Positions 8,336 to 16,456 of a DNA stretch of 34,160 bases are shown here, one piece after another; positions within the stretch are counted from its first letter, which is position 1; the number at the start of each line of letters is the position of its first letter. This DNA comes from Chloroflexota bacterium (GTDB lineage Bacteria; Chloroflexota; UBA6077; JAJPHF01). Made by a program: the position numbers and the translations under genes. The DNA lies in the NCBI GenBank assembly GCA_019686175.1, contig JADGHJ010000008.1, positions 1 to 34,160 on the forward strand, read 5' to 3'. The notes below the pieces were generated by a model. The model searched no databases. It was not told the DNA's origin and saw only the letters and a program-made list of their open reading frames with translations.

Positions 8336-8875
8336 TCACGGGTGCACAGTGGTGAGCAGCGGCCAGCTACGGTCGCGCTCCGAGACGACGCTGGCCGGCA
8401 GCGGCCAGGCGATGCCCAGCGCCGGATCGTCGTAGCGGACTCCGCGCGCGCACTCCGGCGCGTAGAAGGTGCTCATGGCGTACAGCACTCCGGCGCCGTT
8501 CGTTAGAGTCTGGAACCCGTGCGCACAGCCCTCGGGCACGTACACCGCGCGGTCGTCGGCCGCGGCCAGCCGCAGCGCGACATGCTGGAGATAGGTGGGC
8601 GACGCGGGCCGCAGGTCGACCACCACGTCGTAGATCGCGCCCGCGATGCAGCGCACCAGCTTGGCCTCCGCGTACGGCGGCACCTGGTAGTGGAGCCCGC
8701 GCACCGTGCCTTGGCGGGTGGTGTAAGAGAGGTTGACCTGCGCGAGCACGGCGCTCAGGCCGTGGTCGGCGAACTCGCGCTGACAGAACAGCCGCGCGAA
8801 GGAGCCGCGCTCGTCGAGGTGCGGAGTCAATTCCACCAGGTAGACGCCTGCCAGGTCGGTCTCTACGAAGCGCAC
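8336..8875 (-). CDS. rfbC: dTDP-4-dehydrorhamnose 3,5-epimerase family protein (RmlC-like)
   Basis: Cupin-fold sugar-nucleotide epimerase. Family features are LTPHLDERGSF near the N-terminus, QVNLSYTTRQGTVRGLHYQ with the catalytic His (H62 with the start used here), GAIYDVVVDLRPASPTY, and VYVPEGCAHGFQTL. The later aromatic and acidic part (STFYAPECARGVRYDDPALGIAWP) is also as expected. It would convert a 4-keto-6-deoxy nucleotide sugar at C3 and/or C5. No 4,6-dehydratase or 4-reductase is in the window, so its substrate may come from elsewhere in the genome. GTG 8875 gives 179 aa and has GGAGAG at good spacing; ATG 8893 (185 aa) would overlap the upstream gene by 16 bases. Confidence 0.88.
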   Translation of the reverse strand: MRFVETDLAGVYLVELTPHLDERGSFARLFCQREFADHGLSAVLAQVNLSYTTRQGTVRGLHYQVPPYAEAKLVRCIAGAIYDVVVDLRPASPTYLQHVALRLAAADDRAVYVPEGCAHGFQTLTNGAGVLYAMSTFYAPECARGVRYDDPALGIAWPLPASVVSERDRSWPLLTTVHP

Positions 8876-8877
8876 GG

Positions 8878-9642
8878 TCACTCTCCGATCCATTCCGGCA
8901 GTCGTGACGCCTGCACTAGACCGGCCGGCGTGCCGATATCGAGGAAGCGCGCGTCGGCGAAGGCGACGCCCTCGACGTGCAGGCCCGCCCCGAGCGCCTG
9001 CTGGAAGATCGCTCCCAGCGGGATCTCCGCTGCCGGACCGCGCTCGTCGGCGACCGCGGCGTGCAGGAAGCTGGTGAAGGCCGGCGTCCAGGCGGCCAGG
9101 ATCCAGGTGAGCGCCGGGGCGGGCTCGACCGCGGCGACCTGGATGGCCTGGACCCGTGCGCCCGAGCCAGCGACGACCGCGTCGATCTGGCTACCGGGCG
9201 GTCGGGGAAACAGGCCCAGTACCACGTCCGCCGCTGTGGCGGTCTGGCAGTCCAGCAGGCGCCGCAGCGCGTCCGCCGGCTGGAAGACGATGTCCGGGAA
9301 GCCGAACACCACCCGCTCGTCGCGGAGGAAGGGGTACGCCTGGTCCAGCGTGTAGGGAACCCCGAACGGCCGGCGCATCAGGAGGTAGGCGATCGGCAGG
9401 CCCACGCGGTGGCCATCCTCCAGGTAGGCGGGGATGTCCCACTTGCCGCGCCGCAAGATGACATACACCCGCTCGGCGCCCGCCAGGCGCATGGCCTCCA
9501 GAAGGTAGGTGCACACGGGGCGCGGCCGTGGCTCGGCGGCGCCATCTATGCGCTGGAAGCCGAGCGGGTACAGCTCCTTGCTGCAGGGCAGTGGCGCGAT
9601 CCGCGTCGCCTGGCCCGCCGCCGGCACGAGGCCCACCACCAT
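8878..9642 (-). CDS. sugar-phosphate nucleotidyltransferase (RmlA-like, divergent)
   Basis: GT-A-like nucleotidyltransferase of 254 aa. The signature loop reads GLVPAAGQATRIAPLPCSKE, with A in place of the usual second Gly of G-x-GTR; the KE pair that follows keeps the phosphate-binding Lys (K22). DQAYPFLRDERVVFGFPDIV carries the metal-binding Asp region, and LDIGTPAGL near the C-terminus matches the family's closing motif. It would activate a sugar-1-phosphate, or another phosphate ester, with NTP. It differs clearly from the RfbF-like enzyme at 10659 and from the HddC-like domain at 29201. ATG 9642 has AGGAGG eight bases upstream. The nucleotide and sugar are not decidable here. Confidence 0.82.
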   Translation of the reverse strand: MVVGLVPAAGQATRIAPLPCSKELYPLGFQRIDGAAEPRPRPVCTYLLEAMRLAGAERVYVILRRGKWDIPAYLEDGHRVGLPIAYLLMRRPFGVPYTLDQAYPFLRDERVVFGFPDIVFQPADALRRLLDCQTATAADVVLGLFPRPPGSQIDAVVAGSGARVQAIQVAAVEPAPALTWILAAWTPAFTSFLHAAVADERGPAAEIPLGAIFQQALGAGLHVEGVAFADARFLDIGTPAGLVQASRLPEWIGE

Positions 9643-9672
9643 GCCGCCTTCCTCCTGGTGCCGGCCGGACGG

Positions 9673-10608
9673 TCACGTCGCGAGCGCGTCCGCCGCGACC
9701 GACGGGACGTACTCGCGGCCCTCCTCCGGCGCCGTGCTGTCGTACAGGCGAATGATCTCCTCCGGCAGACGGGCGAGGTCCGACACGCGGCGCAGCTCCC
9801 AGAGGGTCGTGCCCTGCGGCGCCGAATCGACGTTCAGCGCCCCGTAGCGCGCGGCCAGATCGCTGGCGCTCGCCACCCGGAAGTCGATGCTGAAGCGCGT
9901 GCGCCCGGAGGTGTTGGCCACCGTGGAGTGGAGCTGGGCGCCCGAGAAGAGGATCACGCTGCCGGCCCGGCAGACAATGCGCAGCTCCGGCTCTAGCTCC
10001 AGCGGCTCCTCCGGCCGCGGCTGCTCGCGGGCGTCGGTCTGGATGTGCTGGGCGGCGCTGCCGCGCGCCGTGCGGTTCCACTCGTAGTGGTTGTAGCGGC
10101 TCGACCCATTGCGTACCGGCTGCGCCCAATACTGCGGGTGGAACGCCATGCAGTTGGTCACGTCCAGATCGTAGATCGGCAGCCACCAGTTCTGCTGGCA
10201 CAGGGGCGCGGCGTACCAGGTGTCGCGGTGCGGGTGTAGGGCGTAGGCGATGCCCGCGCGGAGGTAGTCCCCGTGGGTCATGGTGCGCAGCCGCGGCACA
10301 TCGAAGTAGGTATCCTCGGGATCGCAGCCGAACTCCTGGAGCAGCTCGCGAATGAGTGCCTTGGACTGCGGGTGGTGGATGAAGCGAGGCTTGAGGTCCG
10401 CCAGGATGGCCACGAAGCGCTCGACCGGCAGCGAGAACTGGGCGCGCTCGGGATCCAACGGAGCGAACGCCTCGCGGATCATGGCGCGGGCGAACTCGCA
10501 GAAGGCGCGCGTACTCGGACGCGGCGAGTACACGAGAATGTCCCCATTGTAGAGGAGCGCGCGCCGCTGCTCGTCGCTGCACACAGGATCGAAGTAGATC
10601 GCTGTCAT
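9673..10608 (-). CDS. Fe(II)/2-oxoglutarate-dependent dioxygenase, phytanoyl-CoA dioxygenase (PhyH)-like
   Basis: A 311-aa putative oxygenase. The double-stranded beta-helix metal site is visible: HPHRDTW gives the H-x-D pair (H127, D129), and AGSVILFSGAQLHSTVANTS gives the distal His (H227), followed by RTRFSIDFR whose Arg (R238) could bind 2-oxoglutarate. PhyH-type enzymes hydroxylate or desaturate small molecules in secondary metabolism. Placed between an RfbF-like cytidylyltransferase and a second nucleotidyltransferase, it probably hydroxylates or oxidises an activated sugar or a glycan substituent; this is inference. ATG 10608 is preceded by AGGAGA at eight bases. The gene lies 30 bases upstream of the next. 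Confidence 0.78.
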   Translation of the reverse strand: MTAIYFDPVCSDEQRRALLYNGDILVYSPRPSTRAFCEFARAMIREAFAPLDPERAQFSLPVERFVAILADLKPRFIHHPQSKALIRELLQEFGCDPEDTYFDVPRLRTMTHGDYLRAGIAYALHPHRDTWYAAPLCQQNWWLPIYDLDVTNCMAFHPQYWAQPVRNGSSRYNHYEWNRTARGSAAQHIQTDAREQPRPEEPLELEPELRIVCRAGSVILFSGAQLHSTVANTSGRTRFSIDFRVASASDLAARYGALNVDSAPQGTTLWELRRVSDLARLPEEIIRLYDSTAPEEGREYVPSVAADALAT

Positions 10609-10658
10609 GTCGCCGTCTCCTATCGTCTGTCACGCGGGGGTACTCGTCTCCTCGCGGC

Positions 10659-11516
10659 TCATTCCGCCCCGTTGCGCCGTTGTGGCAGGGGGACCGAGCG
10701 TCCATTGAAGCCGTACGGTTGGGCTTGCAGGATCGCGTCGAGCGTATCGCGATCCTTCGGCGTGTCCATGCACTGCCAGAACCCCTCGTGCTTGAACACG
10801 CGGAGCTGATCGTCGGCCGCCAGCCGTCGCAGTGGCGCTTGCTCCAGAATGCAGTCGTCGTCCGGCGAGAGGTAGTCGAAGATGCCTCGGCTGAAGACGA
10901 AGAAGCCCCCGTTGACGTAGCCAACACGGACCGTGGGCAGCGGGTGCGGCTTCTCTACAAACCGCGTCACCCGGATGTCGTCCTCGATCTCGAACTCGCC
11001 GAACCGAGCCGGTGGATGGACGCCTGTCACTGTCGCGATGCGGCCATGGGCGCGGTGGAACCGTAGCAGCGCGTCCAGATCGACGTCCGAGACCCCGTCG
11101 CCGTAGGTGCAGAAGAACTCGTCGCCGCTGATGTAGTGGGCGATGCGGTAGATGCGCGCTCCCGTCTGCGCGTTGACGCCCGTGTCGGCGCAGGTGACCT
11201 GCCAGTCGAGGATCGCTGGTGCGTGTGCGACCACCCGGGGGCGCGTGCCATTGAGGTGGAGGGTGAAATCGTTGTTGTGCAGGTAGTAGTTCAAGAAGTA
11301 GTCGCGGATCAGCTCGCCCTTGTATCCGAGGCAGAGCACGAACCGGTTGAGCCCGTAACTCGCGAAGTGGGCCATGATGTGCCACAGGATCGGACGGCCC
11401 CCAACGCGAACTAGCGGTTTGGGCAGCACGTCGGTATCCGGCGCGAGCCGCGTGCCGCGACCGCCGCACAAGATCACCACCTCGGGCCCTGGCCTCGCCA
11501 TACGCTCTTCGGACAT
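10659..11516 (-). CDS. rfbF: glucose-1-phosphate cytidylyltransferase-like (RfbF)
   Basis: Makes CDP-glucose from CTP and glucose-1-phosphate, the entry to CDP-3,6-dideoxyhexoses and related branched sugars. The 285-aa protein has VVILCGGRGTRLAPDTDVLP with KPLVRVGGRPILWHIM, the RfbF-type YKGELIRDYFLNYYLHNNDF, the acidic TYGDGVSDVDLDALL metal site, RFVEKPHP, GYVNGGFFVFSRGIFDYL and a closing GFWQCMDTPKDRDTLD. Length and motif order fit RfbF well. ATG 11516 follows GGGAGG at seven to eight bases. The usual partner CDP-glucose 4,6-dehydratase is not in the window, so either that gene lies elsewhere or the CDP-sugar is used differently. Confidence 0.88.
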   Translation of the reverse strand: MSEERMARPGPEVVILCGGRGTRLAPDTDVLPKPLVRVGGRPILWHIMAHFASYGLNRFVLCLGYKGELIRDYFLNYYLHNNDFTLHLNGTRPRVVAHAPAILDWQVTCADTGVNAQTGARIYRIAHYISGDEFFCTYGDGVSDVDLDALLRFHRAHGRIATVTGVHPPARFGEFEIEDDIRVTRFVEKPHPLPTVRVGYVNGGFFVFSRGIFDYLSPDDDCILEQAPLRRLAADDQLRVFKHEGFWQCMDTPKDRDTLDAILQAQPYGFNGRSVPLPQRRNGAE

Positions 11517-11545
11517 GCGGGATACCTCCCGGGGTTGGAGCCGTC

Positions 11546-12631
11546 TCAACGCGCGAGCGCCGCCACGCCCACGCCAGTCTCGTGGTTGCCAGCGACTCGT
11601 GCGATCAGGCGGCGATACAGTGCCTCGTAGGCGTCGACCACACGCTCCCAGTCGAAAGCCGCGGCGCGGGCGAGGCCGGCCCGGATCAGGTGTTGGCGCC
11701 ACGGCTCCTCGTCCAGCAGCGCCAGCAGCGTGCTGGCAAGCAGTGGCGGCGGCACCAGCACGCCATAGCGGCCGTCGTCCAGCACCTCGCGCGCGCCGGC
11801 GTTGGGCGTGGCCACCACCGGCGTGCCACTGGCCATCGCCTCGGCGTACGGCCGACCGAAGCCTTCGTAGCTGCTCGGCAAACAGAACACCCAGGCCCGG
11901 CGGTACAGCGCAGCCAGCTCGGCCAGGGGCAGGTTGGCGTAGCAGGTCACGCCCGCCAGCTCCACGCGGTCGTCGCACACTAGCCAGAGCTGCGCGTCGG
12001 GCAGCGCGGGCCGGATGACCTTCGCAAACGCCTCGACCAGCAGGTACAGCCGCTTGCGGTCGCGCAGCCGGTGGCCCACGCTGAGGATCGAGGGTGCGGC
12101 CGACTTTTCCCCGCCGGGCCTGAATACGGTCCGGTCGATCCCTTGTGGGATAACCGTGTGCACCCAGGGGAAGAACTGCAGGGAGTTGCGCGAGATGCCC
12201 ACGCTGGCGCGGGCCCGCGCCGCCCCCAGCAGCTCCAAAGGGTACAGCGACGCTTGCATGGCCCGCGTGGTCAGCTTGGGCGCGTGCCACGCCTCGGCCA
12301 GCGCGCAGCCGCTGAGAGTACGCACCACGGGGGTGACCGTGCGCAGGAAGTGATTGTCGCCCAGGGCGTGGACGATATCGAACTGGTCGTAGCGTTGGCT
12401 CGCCAGCCACCACCCGAAGCCGTACAGCCGTCCCAGGCGCCCCCGTAGGTAGGTAAGACCGGCGCTCGGGCGCACGACGTCGTAGGTCGCGTCGGCGGGC
12501 GCAGGATCTAGGGAGAATAGCGTCACCGCGTGGCCGCGGGCGCTGAGGCGGCAGGCGAACTGGTGGGCGAAGTGGCCCACGCCGCCTTGGGACCGACTGG
12601 GCAGGAAGCTCTGCAGTAGCGCCACTCTCAT
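11546..12631 (-). CDS. GT4 family glycosyltransferase
   Basis: Retaining GT-B glycosyltransferase, 361 aa. The N-terminal domain begins MRVALLQSFLPSRSQGGVGHFA, whose glycine-rich turn binds the acceptor side. The C-terminal donor domain has SILSVGHRLRDRKRLYLLVEAF and the E-x7-E motif in PSSYEGFGRPYAEAMASGTP. The start ATG at 12631 overlaps the preceding gene by four bases. It lies 29 bases upstream of rfbF, so it is the last transferase before the sugar-nucleotide block. Sugar specificity cannot be assigned. Confidence 0.88.
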   Translation of the reverse strand: MRVALLQSFLPSRSQGGVGHFAHQFACRLSARGHAVTLFSLDPAPADATYDVVRPSAGLTYLRGRLGRLYGFGWWLASQRYDQFDIVHALGDNHFLRTVTPVVRTLSGCALAEAWHAPKLTTRAMQASLYPLELLGAARARASVGISRNSLQFFPWVHTVIPQGIDRTVFRPGGEKSAAPSILSVGHRLRDRKRLYLLVEAFAKVIRPALPDAQLWLVCDDRVELAGVTCYANLPLAELAALYRRAWVFCLPSSYEGFGRPYAEAMASGTPVVATPNAGAREVLDDGRYGVLVPPPLLASTLLALLDEEPWRQHLIRAGLARAAAFDWERVVDAYEALYRRLIARVAGNHETGVGVAALAR

Positions 12632-13839
12632 CGGACCAGGCTCCCATCGACTGGCTGCCGTCCTGGATCGGTGGCTGCGCTCGCTAGGGGACGCGAGGTG
12701 GGTAGCCGCGGCTCCGCCAGCTCGTCCCACACCGCCTGGACCTGCCGTGCGGCCGCGGCGGCGTGGAAGCGGGCCAGGACGCTGGCGCGTGCCGCCGCGC
12801 CCAGCTGCTGGCCGTGGGCCGGGGCCTGCAGCAATCCCACGAGAGCCTCCGCGAGCGCTGCCGCGTCACCGGGCGGCACGAGCCGGCCCGTCACCCCATC
12901 CACGACGATCTCAGCCGGTCCGCCGGCGCGCGCGGCCACCACGGGCTTGCCGGCCGCCATGCCCTCCAGCACGACCAGCCCGAACGCCTCGGGCTGGATC
13001 GAGGCATGGACTACCACCGTCGAGGCGTGCAGCAGCGCGGGAACGTCGTGCCGCTGCCCAAGGAAGTGGACGTGCCCCTCGATGCCGAGCTCCACGGCCA
13101 GCGCGGCGAGCTGCCCCGGGTACTCGGGCTCCAGGCCGAACAGGGCGTCACCCACGATCAGGAAGTGGGCGGAGGGCACCCGGGCGAGCACGTGCGGCGC
13201 GGCGGCGAGCAGCACGTGTTGGCCTTTCCAGCGTTGGAGGCGGCCCACGAGCGTGACCAACGGACTGTCGGGAGGCAAGCCCAGCTCCGCGCGCACATCC
13301 TCGCGGTCGATCGCGGCGATGGCCTGGTCGAAGGCCGCCTGATCGAGGCCAGGGTAGATCACCTGCACGCGTGGCGCCGGGACGCCCAGCGCCACGAGCT
13401 GGTCGCGCACGGCCTCCGAGATCGCGATATACCGCGTTGCGGGAAGACGCAGTGCCAGACGGTTCAGGGGGCTCGCCGCGTCGAGGATATCCATCACGTG
13501 CCATACGCTGGGCCGGCGCAGTAGCCGGGCCGCTAGGCCGGCCACGATGTGTGCTTTGGCGCTGTTGGCGTGAACGATCGCCGCGCGGCCCCGCACGATC
13601 TCTCGCGCCACCGACCAGACCGCCCCCGGAACAGTGCGCGGGTTGCGATATCGTCCCGCAGGGGCATGGACGACCCGCGCGTAGCGGCGCGCCTCCTCGC
13701 CAACCCCGCCCTCTGGAGCCAGGATCAGCAGCGTCGCGGCCCAGCGCTGCCGATCGACGTAGCGCAGCGTGTCGAGCACGATGCGCTCGGCGCCGCCGAT
13801 GGCGCCCACTGCTTCGACGAGTACGATGCGCCGCGTCAT
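12628..13839 (-). CDS. GT4 family glycosyltransferase
   Basis: Retaining GT-B transferase of 403 aa. It opens with RRIVLVEAVGAIGGAERIVL (glycine-rich acceptor loop), continues through VHANSAKAHIVAGLAARLL, and has the donor domain signatures VTLVGRLQRWKGQHVLLAAA and the E-x7-E region HASIQPEAFGLVVLEGMAAG with the following KPVVAARAGGPAEIV. A roughly 20-residue C-terminal tail rich in Pro, Thr and Ser lies outside the catalytic fold. It overlaps both neighbours by four bases (13836-13839 and 12628-12631). The sugar is unknown. Confidence 0.88.
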   Translation of the reverse strand: MTRRIVLVEAVGAIGGAERIVLDTLRYVDRQRWAATLLILAPEGGVGEEARRYARVVHAPAGRYRNPRTVPGAVWSVAREIVRGRAAIVHANSAKAHIVAGLAARLLRRPSVWHVMDILDAASPLNRLALRLPATRYIAISEAVRDQLVALGVPAPRVQVIYPGLDQAAFDQAIAAIDREDVRAELGLPPDSPLVTLVGRLQRWKGQHVLLAAAPHVLARVPSAHFLIVGDALFGLEPEYPGQLAALAVELGIEGHVHFLGQRHDVPALLHASTVVVHASIQPEAFGLVVLEGMAAGKPVVAARAGGPAEIVVDGVTGRLVPPGDAAALAEALVGLLQAPAHGQQLGAAARASVLARFHAAAAARQVQAVWDELAEPRLPTSRPLASAATDPGRQPVDGSLVR

Positions 13840-15302
13840 TGAGGCACACCTTGCGTCGTGCGGGGGGCGCCATCGACGCCGGCCGGCGCCGTGGTGGGTA
13901 GTCGCGCCGCCTCATTGGCAAGGACAGTCGCGGCCCCGTACAAGAACCACTGGCATACGCCGTTCACCGCGAGCTCATAGCCGTTCATGGCCGTCTGGAC
14001 TTGGAACACCAGCATCCCCGCGAGCAGGCCGGCCAGCTCGTGGGCGCCCGCCCGGTGCGCCCGCTCGTGAGCACGCCAGGTCTGGAACCACAGGACCAAG
14101 CCCAGTGCGACGTAGACGATCAGGCCCAGGAGGCTCAGGTCGGCGAGCACCTTAGCGAGCGGCACCTCGATAAACAGAGGGATGGTGCTCTCGACATGGC
14201 GCACGCCGATCGCCGTGGCACCGACGCCGAGGCCTACAGGTGAGGCGCGAATGGCCTCTAGCCAATAGAGGAACGTACCGTGGCGTCGCTCCTGGATCAC
14301 GTTGTTGCGGTTCTCCGCCAGCTCGCGTATGCGTTCGGTGCCGATCGAGCCGGTCACTTGGTCGACGATGGTGAGCACGCCCAGCAGCACGATGCCTGCG
14401 AGGGGAAGGGCCCAGAACTGGCGACGAATGGCGAACAGCAGCGCGAAGTTCCATATCGTGGACACGTACAGCGCGCGCTCGCTCTCGAGGATGATCACCG
14501 CCAGGAGACCGGCCAGCAACAGTACGACCACGAAGCGCTGGAGGCCCCGGGTGCCCATCAGGAGAGCGCCCGCCATCAGCGGGATGATGACCAGGAACTC
14601 TCCGAAGTGCGACGGCCAGCTGAACGTGGCGTTGGGCCGGAACACCCACACATCGCCGACCAGGGTGACAAAGGTCGCGCTAGGGAAGGCCGGGCCTTGT
14701 GCAGCATAGGCGGCGGGCCCAGCGTAGTACTGAAAGACGGCGAGCGCGCAGATCGGCACCGCGCAGGCCATGAGGAACCAGAGAAACCGGCGCACATCGC
14801 GCTCTGTCCGCAGCATCTCCAGCGCCACGTAATAGAGCGGGATATAGAGGACCCAGCGACGGAGGCCCACCAGTGCCTGGCCCGGTCCGGCGACGAACGG
14901 GTTGACCGCTTGAATGAACACGATTCCCAGGAAGATCAGCAGCAACGGGTTGATCGGCGCCGCGGGCACCAACGGCTCTCGCCGCAGCAAGCGTTCCCCA
15001 AATACACGGAGATAGATGGCCACTACCATGGCGTCTTTGAGCAGCAATACAGCCGGATCGTTGAACCGAATCCGGAAGTAGCCCTCGACGAACACGACCA
15101 CCATGAGGCCGTAGACGGCCGGCCGCCACCAGACGAAGCACGCTACGACCAGGCCCAGTGCGAGCGCATAGGCCAGAAGATTGGGCCGGCCGCTCAGGAC
15201 CGCCATTACCACGCCAGCCTCGATCAGCGCGGCGCCGAGCGCCAGGGCCACCACGAGGAGGCGCGAGCGCGCAAAGCTCGAAGCAACCGGTATCGCAATC
15301 AT
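13836..15302 (-). CDS. O-antigen ligase/polymerase-like membrane protein (Wzy/WaaL superfamily)
   Basis: Polytopic protein of 488 aa with about a dozen hydrophobic segments, beginning LLVVALALGAALIEAGVVMA. The larger loop region carries PSATFVTLVGDVWVFRPNAT and SWPSHFGEFLVIIPL, then ILESERALYVSTIWNFALLF and RIRELAENRNNVIQERR, the layout seen in the O-antigen ligase (Wzy_C) family. Such proteins either join repeat units (Wzy) or transfer the finished glycan to an acceptor (WaaL). With an ABC exporter in the same operon, a ligase role is more natural than Wzy-type polymerisation, but sequence alone does not decide. It overlaps both adjacent glycosyltransferase genes by four bases. Confidence 0.82.
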   Translation of the reverse strand: MIAIPVASSFARSRLLVVALALGAALIEAGVVMAVLSGRPNLLAYALALGLVVACFVWWRPAVYGLMVVVFVEGYFRIRFNDPAVLLLKDAMVVAIYLRVFGERLLRREPLVPAAPINPLLLIFLGIVFIQAVNPFVAGPGQALVGLRRWVLYIPLYYVALEMLRTERDVRRFLWFLMACAVPICALAVFQYYAGPAAYAAQGPAFPSATFVTLVGDVWVFRPNATFSWPSHFGEFLVIIPLMAGALLMGTRGLQRFVVVLLLAGLLAVIILESERALYVSTIWNFALLFAIRRQFWALPLAGIVLLGVLTIVDQVTGSIGTERIRELAENRNNVIQERRHGTFLYWLEAIRASPVGLGVGATAIGVRHVESTIPLFIEVPLAKVLADLSLLGLIVYVALGLVLWFQTWRAHERAHRAGAHELAGLLAGMLVFQVQTAMNGYELAVNGVCQWFLYGAATVLANEAARLPTTAPAGVDGAPRTTQGVPQ

Positions 15303-16456
15303 GCCGCTACATCCAAGAACTGCTGGGCGATCCGCTCCCAGGAGAAGTGCCGCTCGTACAGGCGGCGTGCGCCGGCGCGCAGCCGGGCACGAAGGGCGGG
15401 TGATGCGAGTGCCTGGGCTGCGCGCGCGGCCAGCGCCCGCGCGTCGCCCGCGGGGGCAAGCAGGATGTTCTCGCCGTCTGCGAAGAGGTCGCTCGTCTCG
15501 ATACCGCGGTAGGCCACGATAGGCAGTGCGTGGGCCAGCGCGGCGGCCAGCGCGGTGCTGCGCGTGGAGGCCCCCACATCGCGGGCGTGCACGAACAGGT
15601 CGAGCGTGGCCAGCGCGCGGGAGAGCGCCGCGGGCGGCCAGTAGCCCGTCCGGCCGACGCGCTCGACCACCCCGGCTCGGCGCGCCAGGGCCTCGACCTC
15701 GCTCCAACGCGCGCCGTGCTCCGGTAGCCCCCCCAGCAAGACCAGGCGCGCCTGCGGCAGCCGCTGGAGTACCGTCAGTAGGTGCGCGGGCTGGTCGCCC
15801 ACCCCGAGCGCGCTCATGCTCCCCAGCAGCGGTCCTTCCCCAATGCCGAGCTGCTGCCGGACGGCGCTACGCGCCGGGTCGTCTCCCCCAGCGGGCAGGA
15901 TGTTGGCCCCCACTGGTAGGACCTGCGGCGTCACTCGCGCGCGCGTCCAGCGTTGCACGATCCGCGCGTAGCGGTGATTGGTCACGAGGACGCGGTGGCT
16001 CCCCAGCGCCAGCGCGAGCATCTGCGCGTACTGGGCGGTGGCCTGTGCCGCACGCCGCGGTCCCAGCCGCCAGCTAACTGCCACCTCGTGCAGTGTGACC
16101 ACCACTCGTGCTGGAGTGTGACGGCGCAGGAGCGCGGGTAGCAGCGCGATACCCGGCGCGATTCCTCCGCGACCGTACATCGTCGGCACGTATTGCAGGG
16201 CCACCACCTGCGGCGCCTGGGCCTGCACCTGCTGCGCGATCGCCAGCAGGGCGGCTGGGCCCCAGCTCGGCACCGTGGCGATCACCTGCACGGAGGCGGA
16301 GCCGGCGGGCGCGGCCGCGGCTTGGGTCGCGCGGGCGCTGGTCAGCACGCTAACCTCGTGGCCCAGGCCGGCCAGCGCGTGCGCGAGCCGGTCGGTGTAA
16401 TCGGCCACGCCCCCCACCAGCGGCGGGTAATCGGCCGAGAGGAGCAGGATTCTCAT
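15299..16456 (-). CDS. GT4 family glycosyltransferase with atypical donor motif
   Basis: GT-B transferase of 385 aa. The N-terminus MRILLLSADYPPLVGGVADY has the glycine loop, and VVALQYVPTMYGRGGIAPG and VVVTLHEVAVSWRLGPRR are conserved in this subgroup. The C-terminal region where most GT4 enzymes have E-x7-E instead reads HARDVGASTRSTALAAALAH, so the first Glu is not at the usual place; a similar pattern (serine/arginine-rich followed by TLAAALAHGLP) occurs in a known GT4 subset, so activity is likely kept. ATG 16456 overlaps the preceding methyltransferase stop by four bases, which fixes the start against the longer reading. Confidence 0.83.
   Translation of the reverse strand: MRILLLSADYPPLVGGVADYTDRLAHALAGLGHEVSVLTSARATQAAAAPAGSASVQVIATVPSWGPAALLAIAQQVQAQAPQVVALQYVPTMYGRGGIAPGIALLPALLRRHTPARVVVTLHEVAVSWRLGPRRAAQATAQYAQMLALALGSHRVLVTNHRYARIVQRWTRARVTPQVLPVGANILPAGGDDPARSAVRQQLGIGEGPLLGSMSALGVGDQPAHLLTVLQRLPQARLVLLGGLPEHGARWSEVEALARRAGVVERVGRTGYWPPAALSRALATLDLFVHARDVGASTRSTALAAALAHALPIVAYRGIETSDLFADGENILLAPAGDARALAARAAQALASPALRARLRAGARRLYERHFSWERIAQQFLDVAA

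Noticed and set aside
14280-15512. Plus-strand 410-codon open frame opposite the O-antigen ligase-like gene
   Set aside because: Translation is rich in Gln, His, Arg and Asp without domains, while the minus strand encodes a clear membrane protein.
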